Assembly (NCBI GenBank): GCA_937974275.1
Contig: CALJIF010000026.1
Location: forward strand, 33,341 to 97,340
Source of the DNA: an uncultured Flavobacteriales bacterium
Lineage (GTDB): Bacteria > Bacteroidota > Bacteroidia > Palsa-965
Direction of reading: 5' to 3'
DNA length: 64,000 nt
Part shown: in pieces, positions 17,276-25,703 of the stretch
Layout of the letters: each line of letters starts with the position of its first letter
Position numbering within the stretch: the first letter of the stretch is position 1
Notes under the pieces: model-generated
The model's input: only the letters and a program-made list of their open reading frames with translations
Database searches by the model: none
What the model was told of the DNA's origin: nothing
Translations under genes and position numbers: made by a program

Positions 17276-18331
17276 ATGAAAGCCCCTGCCCTGTCTCTTT
17301 TATTTTCTTTGCTCATTGTTCAACTAAATGCGCAGTCGTTTAGTAGTCCGGAAAGCGTAGAGTACGATGGTGTTAACAACCGCTGGATTGTCGGGCAAAA
17401 CGGAGCGAATCGTGTAGATATTTATAGTCCGCAGTCGAACACTTTAACGCCATTCGGAACAACGATTACCAGCGGACCGCACGGGATTGAAGTTTTGGAC
17501 ACTGTAGCATATGTGTGCGACGGTGGTCGTGTGCGTGGTTATGGATTAGCAACCGGCAATCAAGTGTTTAACTTGAATTTGAGTGCTTCGTTTCTTAACG
17601 GCATCACATCTGACGGAGGACACTTCTTGTTTGTAACGGATTTCACCGCTAAGAAAATTTATCGCGTTGATGTATTGGCCGGCACCTTCAATCAAATGGC
17701 GACAACAGTGAAAACTCCTAACGGCATTTACTACGACGGCGCAAACAACCGTTGCGTATTCGTGACATGGGGATCTTCTGCTGCAATACAAGCCATCAGT
17801 TTAGCGGATTCCACCATTAGCACGCTGTACACCACAACACAATCTAACATCGACGGCATCACCAGAGACAACGCCGGCTATTGGTATTATACAGCGTGGA
17901 GTAATAATTCCCTCATGCGCATCGATCCAAACTTCAGCTCGGCGCCAATCCCCGTTTTAACGGGACTCAGCAGCCCTGCGGACATTGACATCAATGCCGC
18001 GGGCGACTCGATAGGCATACCAAACTCAGGCAACGCGAGCAATGTGGTGTTTTATACTAACATTACAACAGGCATGTCTTCGGCTGCCGGCGCGCAATTA
18101 CATGTGTTTCCAAATCCTGCCCGCGACATCATTAATTTGTTTCTTGATGTTGAACCACAAGACGCAACGGTTGAAGTGCGCGATATCGCAGGTCGTTTAA
18201 TACACACACAAAAACTCACGACGAATACATTGCAAATGAATTGCGCTGCATGGATTCCCGGTACGTACTTTATTACAGTCCTTGATGCGGAAGGTAATCC
18301 GATGGTACGAAAGCAATTTAATAAGTTGTAG
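17276..18331 (+). CDS. Secreted beta-propeller protein with T9SS sorting domain
   Basis: A 351-residue protein with a signal peptide (ends near LNAQS, residue 20), a body of SMP-30/NHL-like propeller strands (about 25-260) and a C-terminal type A T9SS sorting domain (about 275-351). The sorting domain shows the usual VFPNPARD start, a DIAGR turn and a GTYFITV strand near the end. It should be exported by Sec, then across the outer membrane by T9SS. No catalytic residues are assigned. It follows the preceding lipoprotein gene after six bases and may be co-transcribed. Confidence 0.82.
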   Translation: MKAPALSLLFSLLIVQLNAQSFSSPESVEYDGVNNRWIVGQNGANRVDIYSPQSNTLTPFGTTITSGPHGIEVLDTVAYVCDGGRVRGYGLATGNQVFNLNLSASFLNGITSDGGHFLFVTDFTAKKIYRVDVLAGTFNQMATTVKTPNGIYYDGANNRCVFVTWGSSAAIQAISLADSTISTLYTTTQSNIDGITRDNAGYWYYTAWSNNSLMRIDPNFSSAPIPVLTGLSSPADIDINAAGDSIGIPNSGNASNVVFYTNITTGMSSAAGAQLHVFPNPARDIINLFLDVEPQDATVEVRDIAGRLIHTQKLTTNTLQMNCAAWIPGTYFITVLDAEGNPMVRKQFNKL

Positions 18332-18447
18332 GCAACTACACTAAGTAGCGACGTGAAGAAGACATACGCCATGTATCGTGGTCGTGAATTCCTAATTACC
18401 AAAGTGATATTTTGTCCCTCTTGTACGAAGGATTGATTTCGGTATTC

Positions 18448-18455
18448 TAATTTTG
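18448..18455 (+). promoter_or_regulatory. -7 promoter box of the DHFR-like gene
   Basis: TAATTTTG is an exact TAnnTTTG match, 27 bases before the ATG at 18483. It contains the in-frame TTG at 18453, which makes translation from that TTG unlikely. Confidence 0.5.
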
Positions 18456-18482
18456 TCGGCTTCAACTCAACTATTTTCACCT

Positions 18483-19016
18483 ATGAATAAACGACCGGTA
18501 ATATTGTACATCGCGATGAGCATAGACGGCTACATCGCGAAGCCAAATGACGACCTGAGTTTTCTGTCAATCGTTGAGAAAGAAGGTGAAGATTACGGCT
18601 ACAACGATTTTGTATCCTCCATAGACACCGTCATACTTGGAAGGAAAACTTATGATTGGGTAATGCAGCAAGTGGGTAGTTTTCCGCACGCTGATAAAAA
18701 CGCTTACGTGATAACACGAACACCAAAACCGTCCGTTGGGAAAACTGTTTTTTACACCGGAGCATTAACGACGCTGGTATCACAATTAAAAAGTGAGCCG
18801 GGGAAATCGATTTTTTGTGATGGTGGTGCAGAAGTGGTGAATGAATTACTCCAACATCAATTGATCGACGAGCTGATCATTTCGGTAATACCTATCATGG
18901 TAGGCAACGGCACACGACTTTTTAAAGATGGTCGGCAGGAACAGCGGTGGACATTAGTGAATACAAAATCCTTCGAGACGGGATTAGTGCAATTACATTA
19001 CAAGAAGCGAACATAA
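18483..19016 (+). CDS. Dihydrofolate reductase/RibD C-terminal family protein
   Basis: A 177-residue protein of the RibD C-terminal/DHFR-like family, NADPH-dependent reductases related to riboflavin and folate enzymes. The start VILYIAMSIDGYIA is the family opening. GRKTYDWV (about 49-56) and IFCDGGAEVVNELL (about 110-123) form the nucleotide-binding parts. The ATG at 18483 is preferred over the TTG at 18453 because the family N-terminus begins here and a -7 box covers the TTG. The natural substrate is unknown. Confidence 0.85.
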   Translation: MNKRPVILYIAMSIDGYIAKPNDDLSFLSIVEKEGEDYGYNDFVSSIDTVILGRKTYDWVMQQVGSFPHADKNAYVITRTPKPSVGKTVFYTGALTTLVSQLKSEPGKSIFCDGGAEVVNELLQHQLIDELIISVIPIMVGNGTRLFKDGRQEQRWTLVNTKSFETGLVQLHYKKRT

Positions 19017-19043
19017 AACAATCTCTGTGGTCGGATTATTCAG

Positions 19044-19565
19044 CTACTCCGCCTTCTGTTCCGTTTTCTTCAATCTGCTTAAATCGTAACCAAGATTTTT
19101 TACACGCGTGGTAATTGCGCTGTACGTAGAGTCGTTCATAATCGGAGTGCGACTCAGAATCCACAAGTAATCCCGCGATGGATGTCCTACAACAGCATAC
19201 TGATATTCTTTGTCCAAATCGATAATCCAATAATCTGCTTTGAACGGCCAGAAGAATTGTACTTTTAATTTGGCATTGCCGGAACCTTCCACAGGAAAGG
19301 CCTTGCCGGTAATATCACTCACTTCTCCATTCTTCAAACAACGATTGTACACGGTAATGTAACCTTCCTTAGTGACGGTGTATTCTGCCGTTGTACACGA
19401 ACACCCTTTTTGTGCGCTGATCGGGAATGCTGCGATTTCATACCACTTACCGGCGTACTTGTTAATGTCCACGCTTGCAACTACCGGCAAGTCGGAAGAA
19501 GAGCCACAACCGAAAAATGAAAACATAAGAAGAAGAAACGTTAGTATTGGGGTTACTTTTTTCAT
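19044..19565 (-). CDS. Lipocalin lipoprotein (Blc-like)
   Basis: A 173-residue predicted outer-membrane lipoprotein (lipobox FFGC, Cys20). It has the lipocalin signature GKWYEIA (about 40-46), a central beta barrel with ADYWIIDLD, and the late SRTP/YDLSRL segment of bacterial Blc proteins. These bind fatty acids or lysophospholipids and are linked to membrane stress. Four bases separate it from the upstream msrA gene, so the two probably form an envelope/oxidative stress operon. Confidence 0.88.
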   Translation of the reverse strand: MKKVTPILTFLLLMFSFFGCGSSSDLPVVASVDINKYAGKWYEIAAFPISAQKGCSCTTAEYTVTKEGYITVYNRCLKNGEVSDITGKAFPVEGSGNAKLKVQFFWPFKADYWIIDLDKEYQYAVVGHPSRDYLWILSRTPIMNDSTYSAITTRVKNLGYDLSRLKKTEQKAE

Positions 19566-19569
19566 AATA

Positions 19570-20223
19570 CTATTTCTTCAGCCGATCTGCAAACACCTTG
19601 CGCACCTTATCCACTTTAGGTTTCACAACATACACGCAATAGGGTTGAGAGCTGTTTTGTGCGTAATAATTCTGATGGTAATCTTCTGCTTTGTAAAAGA
19701 CGCTTGCCTTTGTAACCTCGGTTACGATAGGTGCTGCAAACGCCCCCGACTCATTGAGCTTCTTCTTGTAATACTCGGCTTTCTCTTTTTGCTTTTCATC
19801 ATGATAAAAAACTGCCGAACGATATTGCGTCCCCACATCATTCCCCTGACGATTCAAGGTTGTTGGATCATGCGTTTGCCAGAACACCTCCAAAATTTCA
19901 TCGAAGGAAATTTTATTGGTGTCAAATACAATTTGTGCAACCTCTGCGTGTCCTGTTGTTCCTTCACACACTTGTTTGTATGTAGGATTCAAAACGTGTC
20001 CGCCCATATAACCGGAAGTGACACTAATTACGCCATCTAATTGTAAAAATACGGCTTCCACACACCAGAAGCAGCCGGCCCCAAGTGTTGCAGTATCCAA
20101 AACTGGAGTTGTATTCATCGTTGTTGCAGAATCTTTTGTTGTTGTGATTTTAGTCGTGTCCGTTTGACCACACGCTTGCAGAAAGAGCAAGAGTAAAGCG
20201 AAAATTCCATGGACTTTTTTCAT
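19570..20223 (-). CDS. msrA: Peptide-methionine (S)-S-oxide reductase
   Basis: Repairs methionine-S-sulfoxide in proteins. The 217-residue protein begins with a signal peptide and lipobox LQAC (Cys18), so this MsrA is probably envelope-bound rather than cytoplasmic. The catalytic GAGCFWCVEAVF motif is at about 48-59, with the nucleophilic Cys51. Later GTQYRSAVFYHDE and EDYHQNYY motifs match the family. It heads a two-gene operon with the lipocalin. Confidence 0.93.
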   Translation of the reverse strand: MKKVHGIFALLLLFLQACGQTDTTKITTTKDSATTMNTTPVLDTATLGAGCFWCVEAVFLQLDGVISVTSGYMGGHVLNPTYKQVCEGTTGHAEVAQIVFDTNKISFDEILEVFWQTHDPTTLNRQGNDVGTQYRSAVFYHDEKQKEKAEYYKKKLNESGAFAAPIVTEVTKASVFYKAEDYHQNYYAQNSSQPYCVYVVKPKVDKVRKVFADRLKK

Positions 20224-20311
20224 ACTACCAAGTTAAGGTATTCGTGAGGGAAATGAAACTACGTTACCAATCATTAACAATCTGATACAAGTATTGTTGC
20301 GCGAATTGCGA

Positions 20312-22456
20312 ATGATGAGTCTGCTTACGTTCTTTGCAGTATTGAGCTTCTACGCTGTCATCTTGATCTGGCTGGCTATTATGCTGGTTTCTTTTCTGAT
20401 TCAACATATCAGAGAAGGCATTCGCATTAACCGCAAACCTTACGATCTCGGCGCTTGGAACCTACCTGTGTATAGTGGCATCTTGCTGCTTGTAGTTTGG
20501 GGAATTTTTCATTTCGCCAAATACGAACCGAAATTCTCGGATGCACAAGAACAAATTAAGTATGGCGTTCGTACCAATCAGCCCTGGTTGCAAACAAAAG
20601 GCTATTCCCAATTAATAGCGCAACACCCCGATTCGCTGGAGCTACATTTTCAGCGCATTGAAAAGTACTTCCAACAAAACGAAAAGGCTGCCGCCGATCC
20701 GGGAATTGGGGCTTACGACCGCGAAGGTGTCGGCATTTTTATGCATTACACCGAACTCACGGAAAGCTCTGATATACAACAACGCGACCTTGGAAATTTA
20801 ATGCTGGCGTTTTGGTACATACGTCGTCCGGGGCATGATTACGATAATGCTGCTTTGCATTTAAAACAAGTGAAACAAGTTTGTTTGAAATACTACAATT
20901 ACGCGGCCGGTGAAATCATGTCCAATCACTTGAATATTGCGGATGCGATTAACTATTACTACAAAGAAATTTCGTGTAACGGATATACGCCCGGCGCCTG
21001 GAGAGGCTTGAGCTTGGTGTATTATCGAATGAATATGAACGATTCTATTGCTGCATTGATGAATAATCCTCGCGCAGAAGAACATGTTCATCCCGAAATT
21101 AAATCGCAGTATTATTTCAAAACCGGAAACGTGCTGATGTACTACGTAGTACGTTTCGAAGAAGGCATGAGTCATTTGCACGTTTGGGGACTCGTTACGG
21201 CAATTATTGCTGCTTTTGTGTGGATGCTGTATTTGAAGCGTTTGAATTTCCTGTCCGCTATGAAGTGGCCGTTGTACATATATGCTGTTCTTACCGGCGC
21301 TGCGCTCTCTGTGTTATGCTGGATTTTTTATGCAGTGTATAACTATACTTTCGGCTTCGACCTCAACGGAGAGCTGCTTAACGATTTTTTATATTGCTTT
21401 TTAGGCATAGGTGTTATCGAGGAGCTGGTTAAGGTTGCTGCTTTTGTGGTGACTTTTATTTACAGCAAACAGCTTCGCACAGCAGCAGATTATATGGTGG
21501 TAGCATGCTGTGCGGGACTTGGATTTTCTTTGTTTGAAAATGTATTGTATTCTTCCGTCGAAGGATTGGATGTCATCTTTTCGCGCACCTTAACAGCATC
21601 TGTTGCACACATGGTGTCAAGCGCCATTGTTGCATACGGATTTATATTGTGGAAATTCCGGTGGTTAACGCGCATATGGATCGTTCCCGTGTGTTTTATA
21701 ATTGCAGCACTCGTTCATGGCTTCTATGACTTCTGGCTGTTGAATCCTTCGGTGCAACAATTCAGCATCATTACGTTCGTGTTCTTTTTGATGGAGATAT
21801 TATTATTTACATCGTTGTTGAATAACGCGTTGAATCAGTCGGCACCCAAAACAATTTCACAACGCGAACTCGCTTTCGACGGTGCACGAAATGCAGGATT
21901 ACTCTCCGGTGGTTTGATTCTGATTTTCGTAATTCAGTACATCGGTATGTGCGCCGTTTACGGAAGCAGCTACGGGGAACAAGTGCTCACCGCATCTTTC
22001 GTGTCGGGAAGTTATCTCGTATTTTTTCTTTCCATTCGTTTGTCGTCCATTGACATCGCTCCGGGCGTTTGGAACAAAATTGATTTCTATTCCAGTTTAC
22101 TTCCTTCTGCATTTTTCAGCGGTACAGGAAACAATTACAATGCATTAGTTGGTACCACATTGGTTTTCGGCCCGCATGAATATTCGCAGCGCTTGTCAAT
22201 ACATCTTCCATTCGTTGGAAAAATATCGCGACGTGTGCGCATCAAAGGCGATTTTCATTGGTTTGAAGTTATTCCTGAACCTGCATTAACGATTGAAGGC
22301 ATCTACACAGAAAAGCTTTACATCAAAACACATATCGATCAGGCAGAAATTGTTCCCGGAAATAAAACCGTTGTCCGCGTGTTTGTTCCAACACCGGCTG
22401 CATCCGGCAGCGGGAAAAAATCGTTAGTGTTTTACGATTTGGCAGTAGTGACTTGA
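20312..22456 (+). CDS. PrsW-family intramembrane protease with N-terminal repeat-like region
   Basis: A polytopic protein of about 714 residues. PrsW proteases cut membrane anti-sigma or signalling proteins. The core lies at about residues 300-500, with EELVK, the FSLFENVLY helix, VAHMVSS and LVHGFYDFW, which together carry the Glu and His residues used for metal binding. Two N-terminal helices are followed by a soluble region of about 200 residues that looks helical and repeat-like (possible TPR), and a beta-rich C-terminal domain follows the membrane core. I choose ATG 20312 because the upstream in-frame TTGs (20294, 20297) overlap a -7-like TATTGTTG. The 3' end overlaps the convergent MFS gene by 25 bases. 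Confidence 0.8.
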   Translation: MMSLLTFFAVLSFYAVILIWLAIMLVSFLIQHIREGIRINRKPYDLGAWNLPVYSGILLLVVWGIFHFAKYEPKFSDAQEQIKYGVRTNQPWLQTKGYSQLIAQHPDSLELHFQRIEKYFQQNEKAAADPGIGAYDREGVGIFMHYTELTESSDIQQRDLGNLMLAFWYIRRPGHDYDNAALHLKQVKQVCLKYYNYAAGEIMSNHLNIADAINYYYKEISCNGYTPGAWRGLSLVYYRMNMNDSIAALMNNPRAEEHVHPEIKSQYYFKTGNVLMYYVVRFEEGMSHLHVWGLVTAIIAAFVWMLYLKRLNFLSAMKWPLYIYAVLTGAALSVLCWIFYAVYNYTFGFDLNGELLNDFLYCFLGIGVIEELVKVAAFVVTFIYSKQLRTAADYMVVACCAGLGFSLFENVLYSSVEGLDVIFSRTLTASVAHMVSSAIVAYGFILWKFRWLTRIWIVPVCFIIAALVHGFYDFWLLNPSVQQFSIITFVFFLMEILLFTSLLNNALNQSAPKTISQRELAFDGARNAGLLSGGLILIFVIQYIGMCAVYGSSYGEQVLTASFVSGSYLVFFLSIRLSSIDIAPGVWNKIDFYSSLLPSAFFSGTGNNYNALVGTTLVFGPHEYSQRLSIHLPFVGKISRRVRIKGDFHWFEVIPEPALTIEGIYTEKLYIKTHIDQAEIVPGNKTVVRVFVPTPAASGSGKKSLVFYDLAVVT

Positions 22457-23649
22457 GTTGCCTCTGCAGATTTCACGCTCATCGCCAGCGGAATAGCCAG
22501 AAGTCCTGCTAATACTGCCATCCATCCCACATGTTCGTAATGCAACACGGAACCATTAGGTCCTTCTGCAATTAACAAACCTCCAAGGAATGACGCCAGG
22601 CCTGAACCCAATTGTTGCGTAGCTGCATTTAAACTTAAGAATCCGCCACGCTGATGTGGCAACGCGGTTGATGAGATTAACGTTTGCGCGGGAATACCGC
22701 GACTTCCTCCGAAAATGAACAAGAACGAAGTAATCATCAATACCGGAATCAAACTCATTGGAGGCAAGTTGGTGATAGCAACAATTGGAAATACCGCCAA
22801 CACCGACAGCCATGTAAACACACGCAGGCTTCCAAAACGATCTGCCAGTTTTCCAACAACGCGCATTACCACCACACTGCACAAACCACCGGCCATGTAG
22901 ATGTAACCGATATCTGTTTTGTCCAATCCTACATTGCCCACCATATAATTTGGTATGTACGGTATAATGGAAAAATGACCGATCATCAGCAAGGCCATAA
23001 CGCCCAATGCTTTCAAGCGATTCACGCTACTCACAATTTCTTTAATCGTTACCCAAGGATTGCGCTTTTTCGCCTCTTCAATATGTCCTGCCAATGAAGG
23101 AACGTACAATGCAATTGCGATTAACACTAACACACCGAATGCTCCGATAAACACAAACGGAATGTGCCAGCTGAAATGTGCAGCAACAATACTTCCCACG
23201 GGAACACCAAGCACTGCTGCTGCAGAAAAACCTGAATAAACAGCACCCATAGCAGATGCACGACGCTCTAATGGAAACGTATCACTAACCGTACTTAAGA
23301 TAGAAGATGATAAAATGCCGCCGAACAATCCGGTGAAAATGCGTGCTGCAACCATAAAACCATATCCGGGCGCAATTCCGCATGCAAAGGTGCCCAGAAC
23401 GAAAAAGGTATATGATAAGAGTAAAACTTTTCTACGGTCGAATCGGTCAATAAAAAATGCACCTAAAAAACTTACAATGCCGGCAGACACGTTGTACGAT
23501 GCGACCATGAAGCCGAACTGAGCCGCCGAAATTTTAAAATCTTCCATGAACAAGTTGCTCAACGGCATCATGATCATGAAATCCATGACATGCGTAAACT
23601 GAACAAGAGCAAGAGTTACGAGCAGAAATCGCTCTGTGGATTTGTTCAT
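22432..23649 (-). CDS. Major facilitator superfamily transporter (drug/sugar exporter type)
   Basis: A 405-residue membrane protein with about 12 helices. It shows the MFS loop 2-3 motif as FIDRFDRRKVLL (about 66-77) and the antiporter-type motif C near GVPVGSIVA. The pattern fits the AraJ/drug:H+ antiporter branch of exporters. The substrate cannot be read from sequence. A TATCTTTA -7-like box lies at 23660-23667, ten bases before the ATG. Confidence 0.88.
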   Translation of the reverse strand: MNKSTERFLLVTLALVQFTHVMDFMIMMPLSNLFMEDFKISAAQFGFMVASYNVSAGIVSFLGAFFIDRFDRRKVLLLSYTFFVLGTFACGIAPGYGFMVAARIFTGLFGGILSSSILSTVSDTFPLERRASAMGAVYSGFSAAAVLGVPVGSIVAAHFSWHIPFVFIGAFGVLVLIAIALYVPSLAGHIEEAKKRNPWVTIKEIVSSVNRLKALGVMALLMIGHFSIIPYIPNYMVGNVGLDKTDIGYIYMAGGLCSVVVMRVVGKLADRFGSLRVFTWLSVLAVFPIVAITNLPPMSLIPVLMITSFLFIFGGSRGIPAQTLISSTALPHQRGGFLSLNAATQQLGSGLASFLGGLLIAEGPNGSVLHYEHVGWMAVLAGLLAIPLAMSVKSAEATQVTTAKS

Positions 23650-23770
23650 AAAGAGAGCGTAAAGATATTGGTAAATAAAAGCGGCCTGCTATTAAATCGT
23701 TAAATAACAGGAGTCGTACGACAAACGCAATAAACCACGTACCTTTATCATCCCTCTAATCCTCATCCCC

Positions 23771-24085
23771 ATGCAACATTCACGTGAAATCGGTGAGTGG
23801 CTTGATTTTTTACCATCGTCCCTCAAGGAAAAGGCCGTTAACTACATTTTGGACCAACATCCGGACAACGGCGCTGCTATCCTGAACACCCCAACTTCTT
23901 CGTTTTATAAAGCCATTCAGGGCGCATTGTTGTGGGACAAAACCACCGAAGGCACTGCATATTGGCAACGTGTAGCGGCAATTGATTTTTTCGAATCGTC
24001 CGCACAAGGCGATTTCGCTATGCTGGAACGCTTGAAAAACGGAGAGCTGGAAGATTATTTAAATCCGCCGGAGAACGACGATTAG
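23771..24085 (+). CDS. Small acidic cytoplasmic protein, unknown function
   Basis: A 104-residue protein with no signal peptide or membrane helix, largely helical, with an acidic C-terminus (EDYLNPPENDD). I do not recognise the family. Support for a real gene is a TACCTTTA -7-like box at 23740-23747, a normal amino acid composition with several Trp and aromatic residues, and its place in an otherwise empty gap between divergent and convergent neighbours. Confidence 0.65.
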   Translation: MQHSREIGEWLDFLPSSLKEKAVNYILDQHPDNGAAILNTPTSSFYKAIQGALLWDKTTEGTAYWQRVAAIDFFESSAQGDFAMLERLKNGELEDYLNPPENDD

Positions 24086-24147
24086 GTATAATTAAACGGT
24101 TTCGACTTGGTCTATCGGCTAATCACAATCTTTACGTATTAGACGAA

Positions 24148-25071
24148 TTACACCAGGGAAATATCAAACTGCACCAGGTCGATAAACTCCTGCACGCGGT
24201 CGTCCACTTCTTGTTGCGATAATCCTACCAAACGTTCAACGCCGAATTTTTCTACCGTGAAAGATGCCATTGCAGAACCAAAGATGATTGCGCGTTTCAT
24301 GTTTTCGAAGGAAATGTCTTTCGTTGCAGCCAGGTAACCAACGAATCCACCTGCAAAGCTATCTCCTGCTCCGGTTGGGTCGAATACATCTTCTAAAGGC
24401 AATGCCGGCGCAAAAAACACCTGCTCTTTGTTAAACAATAATGCACCGTGTTCGCCTTTTTTAATGATAAGCACTTTAACGCCCAATGCTAAAATTTTCT
24501 GCGCGGCCTTTACCAAAGAGTATTCTCCGGAAAGCTGGCGTGCTTCTGCATCGTTAATCGTTAAAACGTCAACCTGCGCGATGGTTTTTACCAAATCATC
24601 CATAGCAATGTCCATCCAGAAGTTCATAGTGTCCAGCACAATCAGTTTTGGACGTTTGGTCAACTGAGACATCACTTTTTGCTGAATAGACGGCATCAGG
24701 TTACCTAACATGAGAAAATCAGGCTCACGGTTGCTTTCCGGCACTACCGGGTCGAAATCGGCCAAAACATTTAGTTCTGTGGCCAACGTATCGCGGGAAT
24801 TCATGTCGTTGTGGTAACGTCCCGACCAGAAAAACGACTTTTGGTCCTTTTTGATCTGTAAACCATCCAGCGCGACACCGTGATTTTTCAGGTTATCCAG
24901 GGCGTCCTGAGGGAAATCGCCCCCAACAACAGACACCAATTGAATGTTTTTTGTGAAGTAAGAAGCTGCGAGGGAAATGTAAGTAGCCGCGCCACCAATG
25001 ATTTTATCGGTTTTACCGAAAGGAGTTTCAATGGCGTCAAAAGCCACAGTACCAACAACTAAAAGAGACAT
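24148..25071 (-). CDS. PfkB-family carbohydrate kinase
   Basis: A 307-residue ribokinase-fold sugar or nucleoside kinase. The N-terminal glycine motif IIGGAATYISLAASY (about 24-38) and the C-terminal signature DPTGAGDSFAGGFVGY (about 230-245), with the catalytic Asp in GAGD, are both clear. Phosphate comes from ATP. The substrate is not defined by sequence; adenosine or ribose-type sugars are options. It is a single gene with an exact -7 box TACCTTTG upstream. Confidence 0.9.
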   Translation of the reverse strand: MSLLVVGTVAFDAIETPFGKTDKIIGGAATYISLAASYFTKNIQLVSVVGGDFPQDALDNLKNHGVALDGLQIKKDQKSFFWSGRYHNDMNSRDTLATELNVLADFDPVVPESNREPDFLMLGNLMPSIQQKVMSQLTKRPKLIVLDTMNFWMDIAMDDLVKTIAQVDVLTINDAEARQLSGEYSLVKAAQKILALGVKVLIIKKGEHGALLFNKEQVFFAPALPLEDVFDPTGAGDSFAGGFVGYLAATKDISFENMKRAIIFGSAMASFTVEKFGVERLVGLSQQEVDDRVQEFIDLVQFDISLV

Positions 25072-25097
25072 AATGAATGAAAAATGGTGATTTTTGC

Positions 25098-25105
25098 CAA
25101 AGGTA
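25098..25105 (-). promoter_or_regulatory. -7 promoter box of the PfkB gene
   Basis: The minus strand reads TACCTTTG, an exact TAnnTTTG match, 26 bases before the ATG at 25071. Confidence 0.5.
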
Positions 25106-25169
25106 TTGCATAATTCGATTCAACCTGCTAATATTGCAGCCCGTTTAGATAAAAACGGATAACCGGTGA

Positions 25170-25243
25170 TCCTCCTTAGCTCAGCTGGTTAGAGCACATG
25201 ACTGTTAATCATGGGGTCCCTGGTTCGAGCCCAGGAGGGGGAG
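25170..25243 (+). tRNA. tRNA-Asn (anticodon GTT)
   Basis: A 74-base cloverleaf. The acceptor arms TCCTCCT and AGGGGGA pair with one G-T wobble. The D arm is GCTC/GAGC and the anticodon stem CATGA/TCATG. The loop CTGTTAA has anticodon GTT at 25204-25206. The T arm is CCTGG/CCAGG around TTCGAGC, and the discriminator is G. CCA is not fully encoded (the gene continues GCA). From the anticodon stem onward the sequence is repeated at 25583, after a GIY-YIG gene. Confidence 0.95.
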
Positions 25244-25296
25244 CAAAACGAAGCGGAGAGTGAGAGCGAAAGCGATCTTCTCCGCTTTTTTTGTGC
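25199..25296 (+). repeat. Direct repeat copy 1: tRNA-Asn 3' half plus terminator
   Basis: This stretch runs from the 3' part of the anticodon stem through the tRNA end and a terminator to TTTTTTTGTGC. It is repeated at 25583-25706. The downstream parts are identical except for one G/A change in the terminator loop. Copy 1 completes the intact tRNA. The GIY-YIG start codon lies directly after it. Confidence 0.85.
25251..25292 (+). terminator. Intrinsic terminator after tRNA-Asn
   Basis: Nine base pairs AAGCGGAGA/TCTCCGCTT enclose a 19-base loop and are followed by a run of T to 25292. This ends tRNA transcription five bases before the GIY-YIG ATG. Confidence 0.75.
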
Positions 25297-25297
25297 T

Positions 25298-25585
25298 ATG
25301 AATTTTGTCGTCTACATCCTTTATTCTAAAAAAATCAACAGATATTACACGGGTATGTCCGGCAATCTGAATGAGAGATTGGATTTTCACCGTGACCCCG
25401 AAGCACGAAAATTTACTGCACGTGCAGATGATTGGGAGGTTTTTCATGTCATCAATTGCTCTTCGAAAAAACAAGCACTTGCTATTGAAGCCCATATTAA
25501 AAGAATGAGAAGCGCCACCTATAAACTAAACCTGCAAAAATATCCCGAGATGAACATCAAACTATTGTCGTTGTATAAGGATTGA
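25298..25585 (+). CDS. Small GIY-YIG nuclease inserted between tRNA-half repeats
   Basis: A 95-residue single-domain GIY-YIG protein. VYILYS (4-9) and YYTGMSGNLNERL form the GIY-YIG core with the family Arg, and an IEAHIKR helix carries a conserved Glu. The size fits the UPF0213/YhbQ-like group. The frame is open upstream through the tRNA, but that part would read tRNA and terminator as protein, so I start at ATG 25298. The TGA stop (25583-25585) is the first three bases of the second tRNA-half repeat, so the gene exactly fills the interval between two direct repeats. This suggests the gene and the tRNA tail move as a unit. It has no visible promoter of its own. Confidence 0.85.
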   Translation: MNFVVYILYSKKINRYYTGMSGNLNERLDFHRDPEARKFTARADDWEVFHVINCSSKKQALAIEAHIKRMRSATYKLNLQKYPEMNIKLLSLYKD

Positions 25586-25597
25586 CTGTTAATCATG

Positions 25598-25617
25598 GCC
25601 GCGATAGCTATCGCGGC
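25598..25617 (+). repeat. 20-base perfect palindrome inserted in the tRNA-half copy
   Basis: A perfect palindrome with core CCGCGATAGCTATCGCGG, absent from repeat copy 1 at the same place. It shares the core CGATA(G/A)CTATCG with the next palindrome, so both look like members of one small mobile palindrome family. Confidence 0.75.
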
Positions 25618-25626
25618 TGGTTCGAG

Positions 25627-25642
25627 CCCGATAACTATCGGG
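25627..25642 (+). repeat. 16-base palindrome inserted in the T arm of the tRNA-half copy
   Basis: CCCGATAACTATCGGG has seven-base arms around AC and replaces the 3' side of the T stem. It is the same family as the palindrome at 25598-25617. Confidence 0.7.
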
Positions 25643-25661
25643 AAGGAGGGGGAGCAAAACG

Positions 25662-25703
25662 AAGCGGAGAGTGAAAGCGAAAGCGATCTTCTCCGCTTTT
25701 TTT
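25662..25703 (+). terminator. Second copy of the tRNA terminator
   Basis: Same nine-base-pair stem and T run as the terminator at 25251-25292, with one base change in the loop. It now serves as the terminator of the GIY-YIG transcript. Confidence 0.7.

Noticed and set aside
25201..25212. TGAC-like half-site in the tRNA sequence TGACTGTTAATCA
   Set aside because: It is explained by the anticodon arm of the tRNA and does not have N4 spacing to a GTCA half.
25211..25297. Longer GIY-YIG protein starting inside the tRNA
   Set aside because: The extra 29 residues are a translation of tRNA and terminator; the family core begins at the ATG at 25298.
25583..25660. A second tRNA gene after the GIY-YIG gene
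   Set aside because: Only the 3' half is present and two palindromic insertions destroy the variable region and T arm, so no cloverleaf can form.
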